Source: Candidatus Woesearchaeota archaeon (GTDB taxonomy: Archaea; Nanobdellota; Nanobdellia; SCGC-AAA011-G17; UBA489). From it: 30,709 nucleotides of DNA. The stretch covers positions 1 through 30,709 of the forward strand of contig JABIPM010000031.1 in assembly GCA_018658955.1 (NCBI GenBank), written 5' to 3'. The notes under the pieces were generated by a model, which ran no database searches, was not told the origin of the DNA, and worked only from the letters and a program-made list of their open reading frames with translations. Within the stretch, counting starts at the first letter, position 1, and every line of letters begins with the position of its first letter. The translations under genes and the position numbers were made by a program. Of this stretch, positions 23,174 to 30,479 are shown one piece after another.

Positions 23174-24106
23174 ATGATAATTTTAAAGAAGTTTAGAAAA
23201 GGAAAACGAATAGACAGAACTATTATGAAGACTTTTCCTTCAGCTACGCTCTCTGAAATCTACAAATGGTTAAGAATTGGAAAAATAAAAGTTAATGGTA
23301 AAAAGAAAAAGGGAGATTACAAATTAAACGAAGAAGACGAAATTAAAATTTTTCTTTCAGATGAACAAATATTAGATTACAAACAAAAAGGAGTTGTTCA
23401 TAAAACCTCTTTTGAAGTTTTATTTGAAGATGAATATTTCTTAATTGTAAACAAGCCTCCATTTTTAGCATCGCAAGGAGGAATTGGTGTAAAAGAAAAT
23501 AACTTAGTTAATCAGGTAAGGTATTACTTGAAAGGAACAGATACCACTGTTGCATTAGCAAACAGATTAGATATTGGAACTTCTGGAATAATTATTTTTG
23601 GTAAAAGTGAAAAAGCAAATTCAACATTATACCAATTAACAAAAAAAAGAGCAATACAAAAAACATATTATGCATTAACCATAGAAAAACCAAAACCTGC
23701 AAGGGGGACAATGGACTGTTACATAAAAAAATCTACAAGAGACTATGTTCCTATCATGAAAGTTTGTAAAAAGGCAGATGCTAACTCCAAACACGCGATT
23801 ACAGAGTATAAAACCCTAGAATCTAAGGAAAGCTACGCACTATTAGAATTAATCCTTAAAACAGGCAGAATGCACCAAATTAGATTACAATTCTCTTCTA
23901 AAAATGCAGCAGTATTGGGAGATAAAACATATGGAAATGAAAAAATAAACAAAAAATGGTCTAAACTATTAAAAAGACAGTTTCTTCATGCAGCAAAAGT
24001 AAAGTTTACGCACCCATTCACAAAAAAGAAATTAGAAATTTCTGCACCTTTGAGTAAAGATCTTCAAAGAGTTTTAAAAAAATTAAAGTTCGACCACAGT
24101 TTTTGA
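23174..24106 (+). CDS. RluA-family pseudouridine synthase with S4 domain
   Basis: 310 residues. An S4 RNA-binding domain is at about 12-60 (RIDRTIMKTFPSATLSEIYK). The catalytic domain holds VNKPPFLASQGG and the motif NRLDIGTSG with catalytic Asp133, then KTGRMHQIRLQF. Enzymes of this type convert uridines of rRNA or tRNA. RluA/RluD-type enzymes with S4 domains are mainly bacterial, so a transfer from bacteria is possible. Its last 24 bp overlap the end of the convergent CARF-like gene. Confidence 0.92.
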   Translation: MIILKKFRKGKRIDRTIMKTFPSATLSEIYKWLRIGKIKVNGKKKKGDYKLNEEDEIKIFLSDEQILDYKQKGVVHKTSFEVLFEDEYFLIVNKPPFLASQGGIGVKENNLVNQVRYYLKGTDTTVALANRLDIGTSGIIIFGKSEKANSTLYQLTKKRAIQKTYYALTIEKPKPARGTMDCYIKKSTRDYVPIMKVCKKADANSKHAITEYKTLESKESYALLELILKTGRMHQIRLQFSSKNAAVLGDKTYGNEKINKKWSKLLKRQFLHAAKVKFTHPFTKKKLEISAPLSKDLQRVLKKLKFDHSF

Positions 24107-24451
24107 ATTATCAATACTAATTAATCTAAAACCTAGTCCCATTTTCATCAAAGCACTAACCAATGCCATATGTTCTTTACCTTCTCCAGAAAAGAAATTA
24201 ACTCCAATTTCCATACCTTTAATCTTAGCTTTTAATTTAGATTGAATCTCTTCAGTTAAATCAGCAATAGATGTTTCAATATTAAGTTGTATTAGTTCAA
24301 CATCATCTCGTGCAGGAAAGTTTTTCATTCCAAACTCGTTAGTTAATAAGAAAATTTTATTCCATTTTTCTCCATTAAGTCCAGTAAGAAGAGTATTGAC
24401 ATGCCCCCAACTACCTTTGCCTGTACTCAAAAAAGCGACTAATTCCGTCAT
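24083..24451 (-). CDS. Small stand-alone CARF-like (Rossmannoid) protein
   Basis: 122 residues. The layout is that of a minimal CARF-type Rossmannoid: LVAFLSTGKGSWGHVNTLL as strand 1 and loop, KIFLLTNEFG as strand 2, then GVNFFSGEGKEHMALVSAL, which resembles the N-T/S-G-G-x-K-x-M motif of CARF ligand sites, and a last strand GFRLISID. No effector or HTH domain is attached. CARF proteins usually sense cyclic oligonucleotides; that use here is inference. The CARF-wHTH gene lies 1.1 kb away. The 3' end overlaps the RluA-like gene. Confidence 0.45.
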   Translation of the reverse strand: MTELVAFLSTGKGSWGHVNTLLTGLNGEKWNKIFLLTNEFGMKNFPARDDVELIQLNIETSIADLTEEIQSKLKAKIKGMEIGVNFFSGEGKEHMALVSALMKMGLGFRLISIDNSKTVVEL

Positions 24452-24507
24452 ATCTACGAAAAAGATGTACTAGTTTTTAAAAATTGTCAAGAATTAGAAT
24501 ATACTGA

Positions 24508-24942
24508 ATGAAACTTAATATCCTAATTTTACTCTCTTTATTCCTTATCTCTTGCACCTCTTCCGAGTTTGAAGGTCCTTACAAGGTTACAAAGGTAACA
24601 GACGGGGATACGCTACAAATTAATTATAATCAAAAAATCAGACTTTCTGGAATCAATTCTCCAGAAAAGGATGAGTGCCACTACAACAGGTCAAAGAATT
24701 TTCTAAAAGACTTATTACTTAATCAAAAAATCTTTCTTGAAAAAGATTATACTAACAAGGGAAGGTATGGTCGTTTACTAAGATATATTCATTTCAACAA
24801 CAAAGATATCAATGCAGAATTAGTTTTAACAGGCAATGCGAAAGTTTATGATAAGTACGCACATGACACAAAGAAATATACTCAATTAAAAGAATTAGAA
24901 ACCCTAGCCAAAAAAAATAAATTAGGCCTGTGGGCATGTTAA
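24508..24942 (+). CDS. Exported staphylococcal-nuclease-like lipoprotein
   Basis: 144 residues. A signal sequence with lipobox LISC places the mature N-terminus at Cys16. The nuclease fold follows: VTKVTDGDTLQI with Asp32 and Asp34, RLSGINSPEKDE with Arg45 and Glu53, and GRYGRLLRYI with Arg89. These are the known catalytic arginines and glutamate of Ca2+-dependent thermonucleases. It probably degrades extracellular DNA or RNA at the cell surface, which would suit a nucleotide-scavenging host-dependent archaeon; that last point is inference. Confidence 0.9.
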   Translation: MKLNILILLSLFLISCTSSEFEGPYKVTKVTDGDTLQINYNQKIRLSGINSPEKDECHYNRSKNFLKDLLLNQKIFLEKDYTNKGRYGRLLRYIHFNNKDINAELVLTGNAKVYDKYAHDTKKYTQLKELETLAKKNKLGLWAC

Positions 24943-24957
24943 AAAAATTAAAAGGGA

Positions 24958-25410
24958 CTATTTGTTAGCCCATTTTAATGAAAATCCAAGTACAGCCATG
25001 CTAATTACTTTAATCCATGGACCTCCAAAGAAAGCTCCGCTCGCGCCAGCAGCCAATCCGAACCATGATAAAAATATCAAAGGACACAAAGGACAACCCA
25101 CTGTAGCAAGTCCGATCACTGTAGCAATTCCGCTAGCAGCATTTGTTCCTGCTGAACAAGTTTTAACTTCTTTAAGATTGTACCATTGAGTAGCAATAAT
25201 TAATCCTATCAGCATCGGAAATCCAATTGCAAATGTCCATGCAACAGCACTCATAAAGAAACCATTTAATCCACCCATATCAATGAATGGTTTGGAATAG
25301 TTCTCTACAATTGTTAGAGGTCCCATGTACAACCACATAAAGAATGCAGATGAAATTAAAAATGTCCAAAAGTATTTTGACATTCCTAAAGCTTGTTTTG
25401 TTTTATTCAT
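24958..25410 (-). CDS. Small membrane protein with CPxCP motif, function unknown
   Basis: 150 residues with about four hydrophobic helices (roughly 13-30, 50-73, 92-105 and 108-130). The striking motif is GCPLCPLIF in the third hydrophobic stretch, with another Cys at KTCSAG. Such paired cysteines could bind a metal or act in thiol redox chemistry. A GGGAGGG SD lies 8 nt before the ATG. I do not recognise the family. Confidence 0.7.
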   Translation of the reverse strand: MNKTKQALGMSKYFWTFLISSAFFMWLYMGPLTIVENYSKPFIDMGGLNGFFMSAVAWTFAIGFPMLIGLIIATQWYNLKEVKTCSAGTNAASGIATVIGLATVGCPLCPLIFLSWFGLAAGASGAFFGGPWIKVISMAVLGFSLKWANK

Positions 25411-25480
25411 AATTTTTCCCTCCCTAAGAGTTATTTAACAAAATAGTCTTTTGTTAGCAATATATTGACTATCTTTAACA

Positions 25481-25542
25481 ATTAAAAGAGTTTTTAATGA
25501 TTAAAATAAACATTTATATATCAAAATAAACATTTAATCAAT
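25481..25542 (+). promoter_or_regulatory. Promoter and repeated operator of the CARF-wHTH gene
   Basis: AAAATAAACATTTA occurs twice, at 25503-25516 and 25523-25536, exactly 20 bp apart, about two helical turns. The TATA box TTTATATA (25513-25520) lies between and overlaps copy 1. The second copy ends 6 bp before the ATG. Just upstream, ATTAAAAGAGTTTTTAAT (25481-25498) is a near-palindrome. A dimer bound to the direct repeats would block TBP or the start site. Confidence 0.65.
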
Positions 25543-26181
25543 ATGGAAGAAAGAATAATGATTGCACCTGTTGGAGAAAACATGGATGCATTATTTGTTG
25601 GAATGAGAGATTATCCTGTAACTAAAGTTATTTTACTAACTTCTAAAAAACTAAAAAATCTTGCAGAAAAAGCAGAAAAGGATCTAAAGAAGTTTGCTAT
25701 ACCTGTTAAAATAATAGAAATAGTAGGTAATGAGTGGGAAGGAATTTTTGAAAAAGTTTCAAAAATCACAAATTCAGAAAAAGAGCATGAAGTAATAATT
25801 AATACCTCTTCAGGAGATAGAAATACACAGTGTGCAATGACTTCTGCCGCTTTTGTAAATGGATTAAAAGCATTTGCAGTAATGGAAAATGAAACAATGC
25901 TCTTACCAATACTAAAATTTTCATATTATAAAACTCTAACAGATAAAAAATTAGATATTTTAAAAATTCTATATAATGATAAAAAGGGTTTTAATTCTCT
26001 TGAAGAATTAAGCAAAAAAGCAAAAATGAGCCCTCCATTAATTTCCTACCATATCAATGGTACACTGAAATCTGAAGGATTAAAGTCTTTAGGATTAGTC
26101 GAAGTAACTAACAGTAAGGGAAAAATTAAACTGGCCATATCTGTATTGGGAAAATTGTTAATCAAAGGGCAGATTAATTAA
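25543..26181 (+). CDS. CARF-winged-helix transcription regulator (Csa3/HFX_2341-like)
   Basis: 212 residues. The N-terminal domain (1-125) is CARF-like: RIMIAPVGENMDALFVGMRD, TKVILLTS, KIIEIVG, and IINTSSGDRNTQCAMTSAA with the ligand loop at 87-94. The C-terminal part (about 135-205) is a winged helix: KLDILKILYND, SLEELSKKAKMSPPLISYHI, GLVEVTNSKGKIKLAISVLG. Proteins of this plan (Csa3, DUF6293) switch genes on binding a cyclic oligonucleotide or other ligand. No cas gene or CRISPR array is seen in the window. Two identical 14-mers cover its promoter. Confidence 0.8.
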   Translation: MEERIMIAPVGENMDALFVGMRDYPVTKVILLTSKKLKNLAEKAEKDLKKFAIPVKIIEIVGNEWEGIFEKVSKITNSEKEHEVIINTSSGDRNTQCAMTSAAFVNGLKAFAVMENETMLLPILKFSYYKTLTDKKLDILKILYNDKKGFNSLEELSKKAKMSPPLISYHINGTLKSEGLKSLGLVEVTNSKGKIKLAISVLGKLLIKGQIN

Positions 26182-26203
26182 ACCTTTTTTCTGGTCACTA
26201 TAA

Positions 26204-26249
26204 TTTTATAAATAGTTTAGAAATCAACATAAAAAACAGAGGTTGATTT
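26204..26249 (+). promoter_or_regulatory. Promoter and inverted repeat before the zinc-ribbon gene
   Basis: TTTTATAAATA (26204-26214) is a good TATA box. AAATCAAC (26221-26228) and GTTGATTT (26242-26249) are perfect 8-bp inverted arms 13 bp apart. The right arm overlaps the SD GAGGT (26239-26243). If transcription begins near 26235 only the right arm is in the RNA, and the repeat would be a DNA operator; with an earlier start it is an SD-masking hairpin. Confidence 0.5.
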
Positions 26250-26252
26250 ACA

Positions 26253-26369
26253 GTGGAAGAATATAATGCAGAAAAACCGTGCCCAAAATGCGGATGTCCA
26301 ATTAATGGAAAGACAAGAGTCGGAGGATTCATTTGGATATTTTGTGCAAAATGTACCACTATTTTTTAA
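26253..26369 (+). CDS. 38-residue zinc-ribbon microprotein
   Basis: GTG start, TAA stop at 26367-26369. It reads MEEYNAEKPCPKCGCPINGK, then a short hydrophobic GGFIWIFCAKCTTIF. Cysteines CPKCGC and CAKC give a compact treble of CxxC pairs, probably one zinc ribbon. The SD GAGGT, TATA box and inverted repeat upstream support a real gene. The last 11 bp overlap, antisense, the end of the methyltransferase gene. Function unknown; zinc-ribbon microproteins may bind nucleic acid or a larger partner. Confidence 0.6.
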   Translation: MEEYNAEKPCPKCGCPINGKTRVGGFIWIFCAKCTTIF

Positions 26370-27219
26370 CAACATAAAAACATTCATTAGAAGTTTCAAA
26401 ATAATCAAAATTCCAATTCAAACGATCACACATAACTTCAAACCATTTTCTTCTAGGCCTACTCATTTTTTTATTAGAAATTGTTTTAGTTGGAAAACTA
26501 ACAACCAAGAATTTACTATTAATATTTTTCAATATTTCTTCACTTTTTTTATGGTGTTTAACTCCATAGTCAAACACATCTAACATCTTGAAAACAAAAC
26601 AAACATCAGATTTAACTTTAGAAATATCAACTAAGAATTTTTTATCAAAAGCATTGACTAAAAAACTTCTTCCTTTGAATCCTAAAACTTTTCCAACATT
26701 TTTCAAATACTCGGCGATTAAGGAGATATCTTCCTCTACTGCATCACACCCAATATACTCCAAACCCCTAATACCTGCAAAAGGCAATGAAAATGCATTC
26801 ATTCCACATCCAATATCAAATATTTTTTTAGGTTCTCCACAAACAGAAAAAATATTTCTGTAAATTGTTTCGTAATCTTTCTTTCTTTCTCTTGAAGAAG
26901 AATGCAGATGCAACATTTCTTCATGCAGTTCTAATAATTTTTCTTTATTAGTTGTTCTTTTCATTAAAGAATAAATCTGTTTTTTCTTAGCCCCTTCTCT
27001 AACCTGATAAACACTGTAGGTTTCATGTAGGAATTTTTTAACATCTTTCAAAAATTCTTTGTAAGTTTTTGTTTTAATGGGCCCTTCAATAAAAGATTTA
27101 GCTAATTTTTTATCTTTCTTTAGAAATTCTTCAATAATTGAAATTACATAAGTTTCTCCAAGTCTAGAAAACTTTTTACTACTTCTAATTTCATTACTCA
27201 TTTCAATTAACTTATTCAT
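26359..27219 (-). CDS. Homologue of ArmA/Rmt/FmrO 16S rRNA (G1405-N7) methyltransferases
   Basis: 286 residues. An N-terminal helical domain (about 1-100) is followed by the hallmarks of this family: HSSSRER (106-112), where ArmA/Rmt proteins have H-x-S-T-R-E-R; FDIGCGMN (134-141) as SAM motif I; YIGCDA (155-160); CFVFKMLD (207-214); and VVSFPTKTIS (239-248). Bacterial members methylate N7 of G1405 in the decoding site and block 4,6-linked deoxystreptamine aminoglycosides. Here the substrate could be the same helix-44 position of archaeal rRNA, as housekeeping modification or defence. It is convergent with, and overlaps, the zinc-ribbon gene. Confidence 0.8.
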   Translation of the reverse strand: MNKLIEMSNEIRSSKKFSRLGETYVISIIEEFLKKDKKLAKSFIEGPIKTKTYKEFLKDVKKFLHETYSVYQVREGAKKKQIYSLMKRTTNKEKLLELHEEMLHLHSSSRERKKDYETIYRNIFSVCGEPKKIFDIGCGMNAFSLPFAGIRGLEYIGCDAVEEDISLIAEYLKNVGKVLGFKGRSFLVNAFDKKFLVDISKVKSDVCFVFKMLDVFDYGVKHHKKSEEILKNINSKFLVVSFPTKTISNKKMSRPRRKWFEVMCDRLNWNFDYFETSNECFYVVKK

Positions 27220-27311
27220 AATAAACCTAAATAGTCTACATTAATATAATTATCTCTCTAAAATATTGAACAAATCCCAAAACTTTTAAACATCGCTAGC
27301 AACTATATAAC
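27220..27311. promoter_or_regulatory. Divergent promoter, methyltransferase / wHTH protein
   Basis: 92 bp. On the plus strand CTTTTAAACATCG (about 27280-27292) is about 25 bp before the ATG at 27312, a leaderless TATA pattern. On the minus strand TTATATTAATGTAG (about 27236-27249) could serve the methyltransferase gene. No other feature seen. Confidence 0.4.
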
Positions 27312-27767
27312 ATGCCTAAACACATATCTAAAGATTTTCCCCTATCAGAAATAACATTACGTAGATATGAAAAACCTTACAAAGTTACAAGAAGAGAAGC
27401 AATCAGAAAACTTTGTCTTTCTTTAGGATTATTACAACCAGGAGATTCGAGAGATGTAATCGTTGATGTTCTCCAAAGTATTGTCGATACAAGTAAAAAA
27501 AAGAAAATGATTTCTTCTGAAGAAGTTCAAAAGAAAGTCATAGCTTCTAGAAAAAAAAGCAAAATTCCATTAAACGGAATAGCACCTTCAAACATTAGAA
27601 GACAAATAAAAAGATTAAAAGATATTCAACTTATTGAAAATATCAAAAATGAATATAGAATAACAGAATTTGATAATCTTTCAACAGTATTTGAAGAAAG
27701 AATCCTTGACCTATATCTTCCTCAGATCACTAAAAGAGTTAAAGACTATTGCAAAGCAATTAAATAG
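27312..27767 (+). CDS. Winged-helix-like DNA-binding protein, function unknown
   Basis: 151 residues, basic and helical. Residues 1-55 (LRRYEKPYKVTRREAIRKLC, SLGLLQPGDSRDVI) form one helical domain; about 60-120 (ISSEEVQKKVIASRKK, NGIAPSNIRRQIKRLKDIQL) look like a helix-turn-helix with a wing (IENIKNEYRITEF). The C-terminus is another helix. I do not recognise a named family. It is leaderless by TATA position and lies 20 bp before the HemK-like gene in the same direction. Confidence 0.65.
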   Translation: MPKHISKDFPLSEITLRRYEKPYKVTRREAIRKLCLSLGLLQPGDSRDVIVDVLQSIVDTSKKKKMISSEEVQKKVIASRKKSKIPLNGIAPSNIRRQIKRLKDIQLIENIKNEYRITEFDNLSTVFEERILDLYLPQITKRVKDYCKAIK

Positions 27768-27787
27768 TCAAAATATTTCTAAAACTT

Positions 27788-28306
27788 ATGTCAATTTATG
27801 AACCAAGAGAAGACTCTTACTTACTACAAAAATTAGTAAAATTAGAAACCAAAACAACAGACAAAGTTCTAGACATGGGAACAGGTTCAGGAATTCAAGC
27901 CAAAACAGCATATGAAATCACAAAAGACGTAAAAGCAGTAGATATCAACCCAGAATGTTTAAACATAAACAATATCAAAACAATTCAATCAGACTTATTC
28001 AACAACATACAAGAATCTTATGATTTAATCATATTCAACCCACCGTATTTACCAGAAGATCCAAACGAACCAAAAGATTCAGCACTAGCAACAACTGGGG
28101 GAAAAGAAGGCCACGAAATAATCCAATCCTTCCTTAAGCAAGCCAAACAACACTTAAACAAAAATGGAAGGATTTTACTATTGTACTCCTCACTATCGGG
28201 AAAAATAGAAAAAATAGCAAAAGACTACAACATAGAACAATTAGCAGAAGAGTCTCATTTCATGGAGAAGCTATATGTGTCTAAACTAACTCCAAAAAGC
28301 TTATAA
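27788..28306 (+). CDS. HemK2/Mtq2-like protein methyltransferase
   Basis: 172 residues. N-terminal YEPREDSYLLQKLV is typical of HemK2 proteins, followed by SAM motif VLDMGTGSGIQA and the catalytic NPPY (84-87) in FNPPYLPEDP. The eukaryotic enzyme, with Trm112, methylates the glutamine of the GGQ loop in release factor eRF1; archaeal relatives act on aRF1 and also other proteins. The TATA box of the uL1 operon (GCTTATAAACC) lies in the end of this gene. Confidence 0.9.
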   Translation: MSIYEPREDSYLLQKLVKLETKTTDKVLDMGTGSGIQAKTAYEITKDVKAVDINPECLNINNIKTIQSDLFNNIQESYDLIIFNPPYLPEDPNEPKDSALATTGGKEGHEIIQSFLKQAKQHLNKNGRILLLYSSLSGKIEKIAKDYNIEQLAEESHFMEKLYVSKLTPKSL

Positions 28307-28397
28307 ACCAGAAATTAATAATCAATTTACTCGGGAACTACTCACAATTGTGTGTTCGAAATGAACGGGAAAAAATCCTAGTAGAAGAGAACTTAAA
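28299..28397 (+). promoter_or_regulatory. Promoter and structured leader of the uL1-uL10-aL12 operon
   Basis: TATA-like CTTATAAACC (28300-28309) predicts a start near 28330, giving a leader of about 70 nt. In it GTTC (28354-28357) can pair either with GAAC at 28335-28338, around the palindrome CACAATTGTG (28343-28352), or with GAAC at 28363-28366. The two folds exclude each other. Archaeal uL1 is known to repress its own mRNA, so this leader is a candidate binding site; the known motif was not clearly matched. Confidence 0.4.
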
Positions 28398-29063
28398 ATG
28401 GATAGAAAAGAAGCAATTCAAGCATTAAAAACTGTAAGAGAGAATTCTAAAAAAAGAAATTTCACTGAATCAATTGATATAATTATAAATCTAAAAGGTT
28501 TAAATCTAAAAAAAGAAGACGAAAAAATTAATATTTATATTCCTTTACCTCATTTCAGAGGGAAGAAAGCAAAAGTTACTGCTTTAGTTGGTCACGCACT
28601 TTCAACAAAAGCAAAAGAGGCTTGCGATAATTTCATCATGGAAGAGGATTTTAAATCACAAAAGAAACCAGAAATTAAAAGATTAGCAGAAAACACAGAT
28701 TTCTTTATTGCACAAGCAGACATTATGCCAAAGGTAGCAGCCGCTTTCGGAAGAGTATTAGGTCCAAGAGGAATGATGCCAAATCCAAAAGCTGGATGTG
28801 TAGTTCCTTCAACCGCAGATTTAAAGGCATTAGTTGAAAGATTACAAAAATTAGTAAAATTAGAAACAAAGGGCGAACAAACAATCAAAGCAAGAGTGGG
28901 TTTAGCAAGTATGAAAGATGAGGAATTAATTGCAAACATTATGGAAATTTACAATTATGTTTTACATTATGTTCCTCAAGAACTAAACAACTTCAAGAGC
29001 ATCATAATCAAGTCTTCTATGGGTGAACCAGTAAGAGTTGGAGAAAAGGTGAATAAAAAATGA
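28398..29063 (+). CDS. rplA: Large ribosomal subunit protein uL1
   Basis: 221 residues. Family motifs are clear: NFTESIDIIINLKGLNLKKE, LPHFRGKKAKV, and the loop VLGPRGMMPNPKAGCVVPS. uL1 forms the mobile L1 stalk that moves deacylated tRNA and in archaea also regulates its own operon. Its stop overlaps the uL10 start in ATGA, so translation is coupled. The operon uL1, uL10, aL12 is apart from uL11, which is 13 kb away on the other strand. Confidence 0.96.
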   Translation: MDRKEAIQALKTVRENSKKRNFTESIDIIINLKGLNLKKEDEKINIYIPLPHFRGKKAKVTALVGHALSTKAKEACDNFIMEEDFKSQKKPEIKRLAENTDFFIAQADIMPKVAAAFGRVLGPRGMMPNPKAGCVVPSTADLKALVERLQKLVKLETKGEQTIKARVGLASMKDEELIANIMEIYNYVLHYVPQELNNFKSIIIKSSMGEPVRVGEKVNKK

Positions 29064-30064
29064 CCCAAAAATACGCTCCGCATATTACAGATTCAAAGAA
29101 GAATGAACTAGAAGATATAAAAAAACTATTTCAAGAGCACAAAGTAACAGGGATCATTAATTTAGAGGGATTACCGACACTTATGCTTCAAAGAATTAAA
29201 TTTTCTTTGGGAAACACAATAAGCCTAAAAATTACAAAGAAACGTTTAATGAAATTAGCTTTTGAGGAATTAGCTAAAGATAACAAGAATTTAGAACAAT
29301 TAAAAGAAAAATTAACTGGAATTCCCGCATTATTATTCACCAATGAAGATCCATTCATATTATATAAAAAATTAGAAAAGAGTAAGGCTTCAGCAGCAGC
29401 TAAACCTGGACAAAATGCTCCAAATGATTTAGTAATTGAAGCAGGAGAAACTCCTTTTGCACCTGGTCCAATGATCGGAGAATTAGGCATGTTAGGTCTT
29501 AAAACAGAAGTTAAAAACGGAAAAATTCATATTAAAGACGATAAAGTTTTAGTAAAAGACGGAGAAGAAGTTTCCGAACAAGCAGCAGGATTACTTTCAA
29601 AAATGGGTATTGAACCTATGAAGGTGGGATTAAATTTATTACTTACATATGAGGACGGAGAAATATTAGACAAATCTGTTCTAAACATTGATGAAGAAGT
29701 TTATGTAAACAACATAACTACGGCAGCATCCGAGTCATTCGCTCTAGCTGTTCATTTAGGAATCTTGAATAGTGAAACCATCAAACCTACAATTGCAAAA
29801 GCACAAAGAGAAGCAGCTGCAATTGCAGACTCACTAGATATTCTTACTTCAGATAATGTTGGAAGAATTTTGTCCAAAGCAGAGTCAACAGCTTCAAAAT
29901 TAAATGAAAAGGTTCCAAAAGTAGATCCAGAAGCTCCTAAAGAAGATGAGAAGCCAGTAGAAGAAGTTAAAAAGCCTACTGAAGAAAAAGAAGAAGAGAA
30001 ATCACCAGAAAGTGCAGAAAGCACAGATAATACTCCTGAAGAGGCAAATGGGGAGACTAAATAA
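29060..30064 (+). CDS. rplJ: Large ribosomal subunit protein uL10 (P0)
   Basis: 334 residues, archaeal P0 length. An N-terminal rRNA-binding domain (ELEDIKKLFQEHKVTGIINL, SLKITKKRLMKLA) is followed by an insertion domain (IEAGETPFAPGPMIGEL) and helices that hold aL12 dimers (DSLDILTSDNVGRILSKAES). The final 45 residues are an acidic tail without the usual terminal GLGALF-type motif; it ends NTPEEANGETK. It forms the stalk base that recruits translational GTPases. Confidence 0.95.
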   Translation: MTQKYAPHITDSKKNELEDIKKLFQEHKVTGIINLEGLPTLMLQRIKFSLGNTISLKITKKRLMKLAFEELAKDNKNLEQLKEKLTGIPALLFTNEDPFILYKKLEKSKASAAAKPGQNAPNDLVIEAGETPFAPGPMIGELGMLGLKTEVKNGKIHIKDDKVLVKDGEEVSEQAAGLLSKMGIEPMKVGLNLLLTYEDGEILDKSVLNIDEEVYVNNITTAASESFALAVHLGILNSETIKPTIAKAQREAAAIADSLDILTSDNVGRILSKAESTASKLNEKVPKVDPEAPKEDEKPVEEVKKPTEEKEEEKSPESAESTDNTPEEANGETK

Positions 30065-30093
30065 TATTCACTTGGAGGAATAAAACCAATAAA

Positions 30094-30399
30094 ATGGAAT
30101 ACGTATATGCCGGAATGTTGATACATAAACTAGGCGGAAAAATAGATGAAGACACAGTTAAGAAAGTCATACAAGCAGCAGGTGGAACACCTGACGATGG
30201 CAGAGTTAAAGCGTTAGTAGCAGCATTAAGCGATGTTGATATCGAAGCTGCAATTAAAGAAGCAGCAGTAGCAGCTCCAGCAGCAGTAGCAGCAGTAGCA
30301 GCTCCAGCAGCAGGCGCAGAAGTAAAGAAAGAAGACAAAGAAGACAAAAAGAAATCTGCAGATGATGCAGCAGCAGGATTAGGATCTCTATTCGGTTAG
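30094..30399 (+). CDS. rpl12: Large ribosomal subunit protein aL12 (P1)
   Basis: 101 residues. The N-terminal dimerisation region MEYVYAGMLIHKLGGKIDED, an Ala/Pro hinge (AAVAAPAAVAAVAAPAAGAE), a Lys/Glu stretch and the C-terminal AAAGLGSLFG that contacts elongation factors are all present. Multiple dimers bind uL10. GGAGG (30074-30078) lies 15 nt before the ATG, longer than the usual spacing. The operon ends in a T-rich tract after the stop. Confidence 0.96.
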   Translation: MEYVYAGMLIHKLGGKIDEDTVKKVIQAAGGTPDDGRVKALVAALSDVDIEAAIKEAAVAAPAAVAAVAAPAAGAEVKKEDKEDKKKSADDAAAGLGSLFG

Positions 30400-30427
30400 A
30401 GTCCTTTTCTTTTTCTTTTTTTTTTCA
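30400..30427 (+). terminator. T-rich terminator after aL12
   Basis: TCCTTTTCTTTTTC then a run of about ten T (30402-30425) follows the aL12 stop and fits an archaeal U-tract terminator. A new gene begins at 30480. Confidence 0.65.
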
Positions 30428-30479
30428 AAGAATAGACACATGGAAAAACTTCTTTCTGCCCTAGAATAATACTTACAAA

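Noticed and set aside
29752..30347. Minus-strand frames opposite uL10 and aL12
   Set aside because: Low-complexity Ser/Ala shadows of the Glu/Ala-rich ribosomal proteins.
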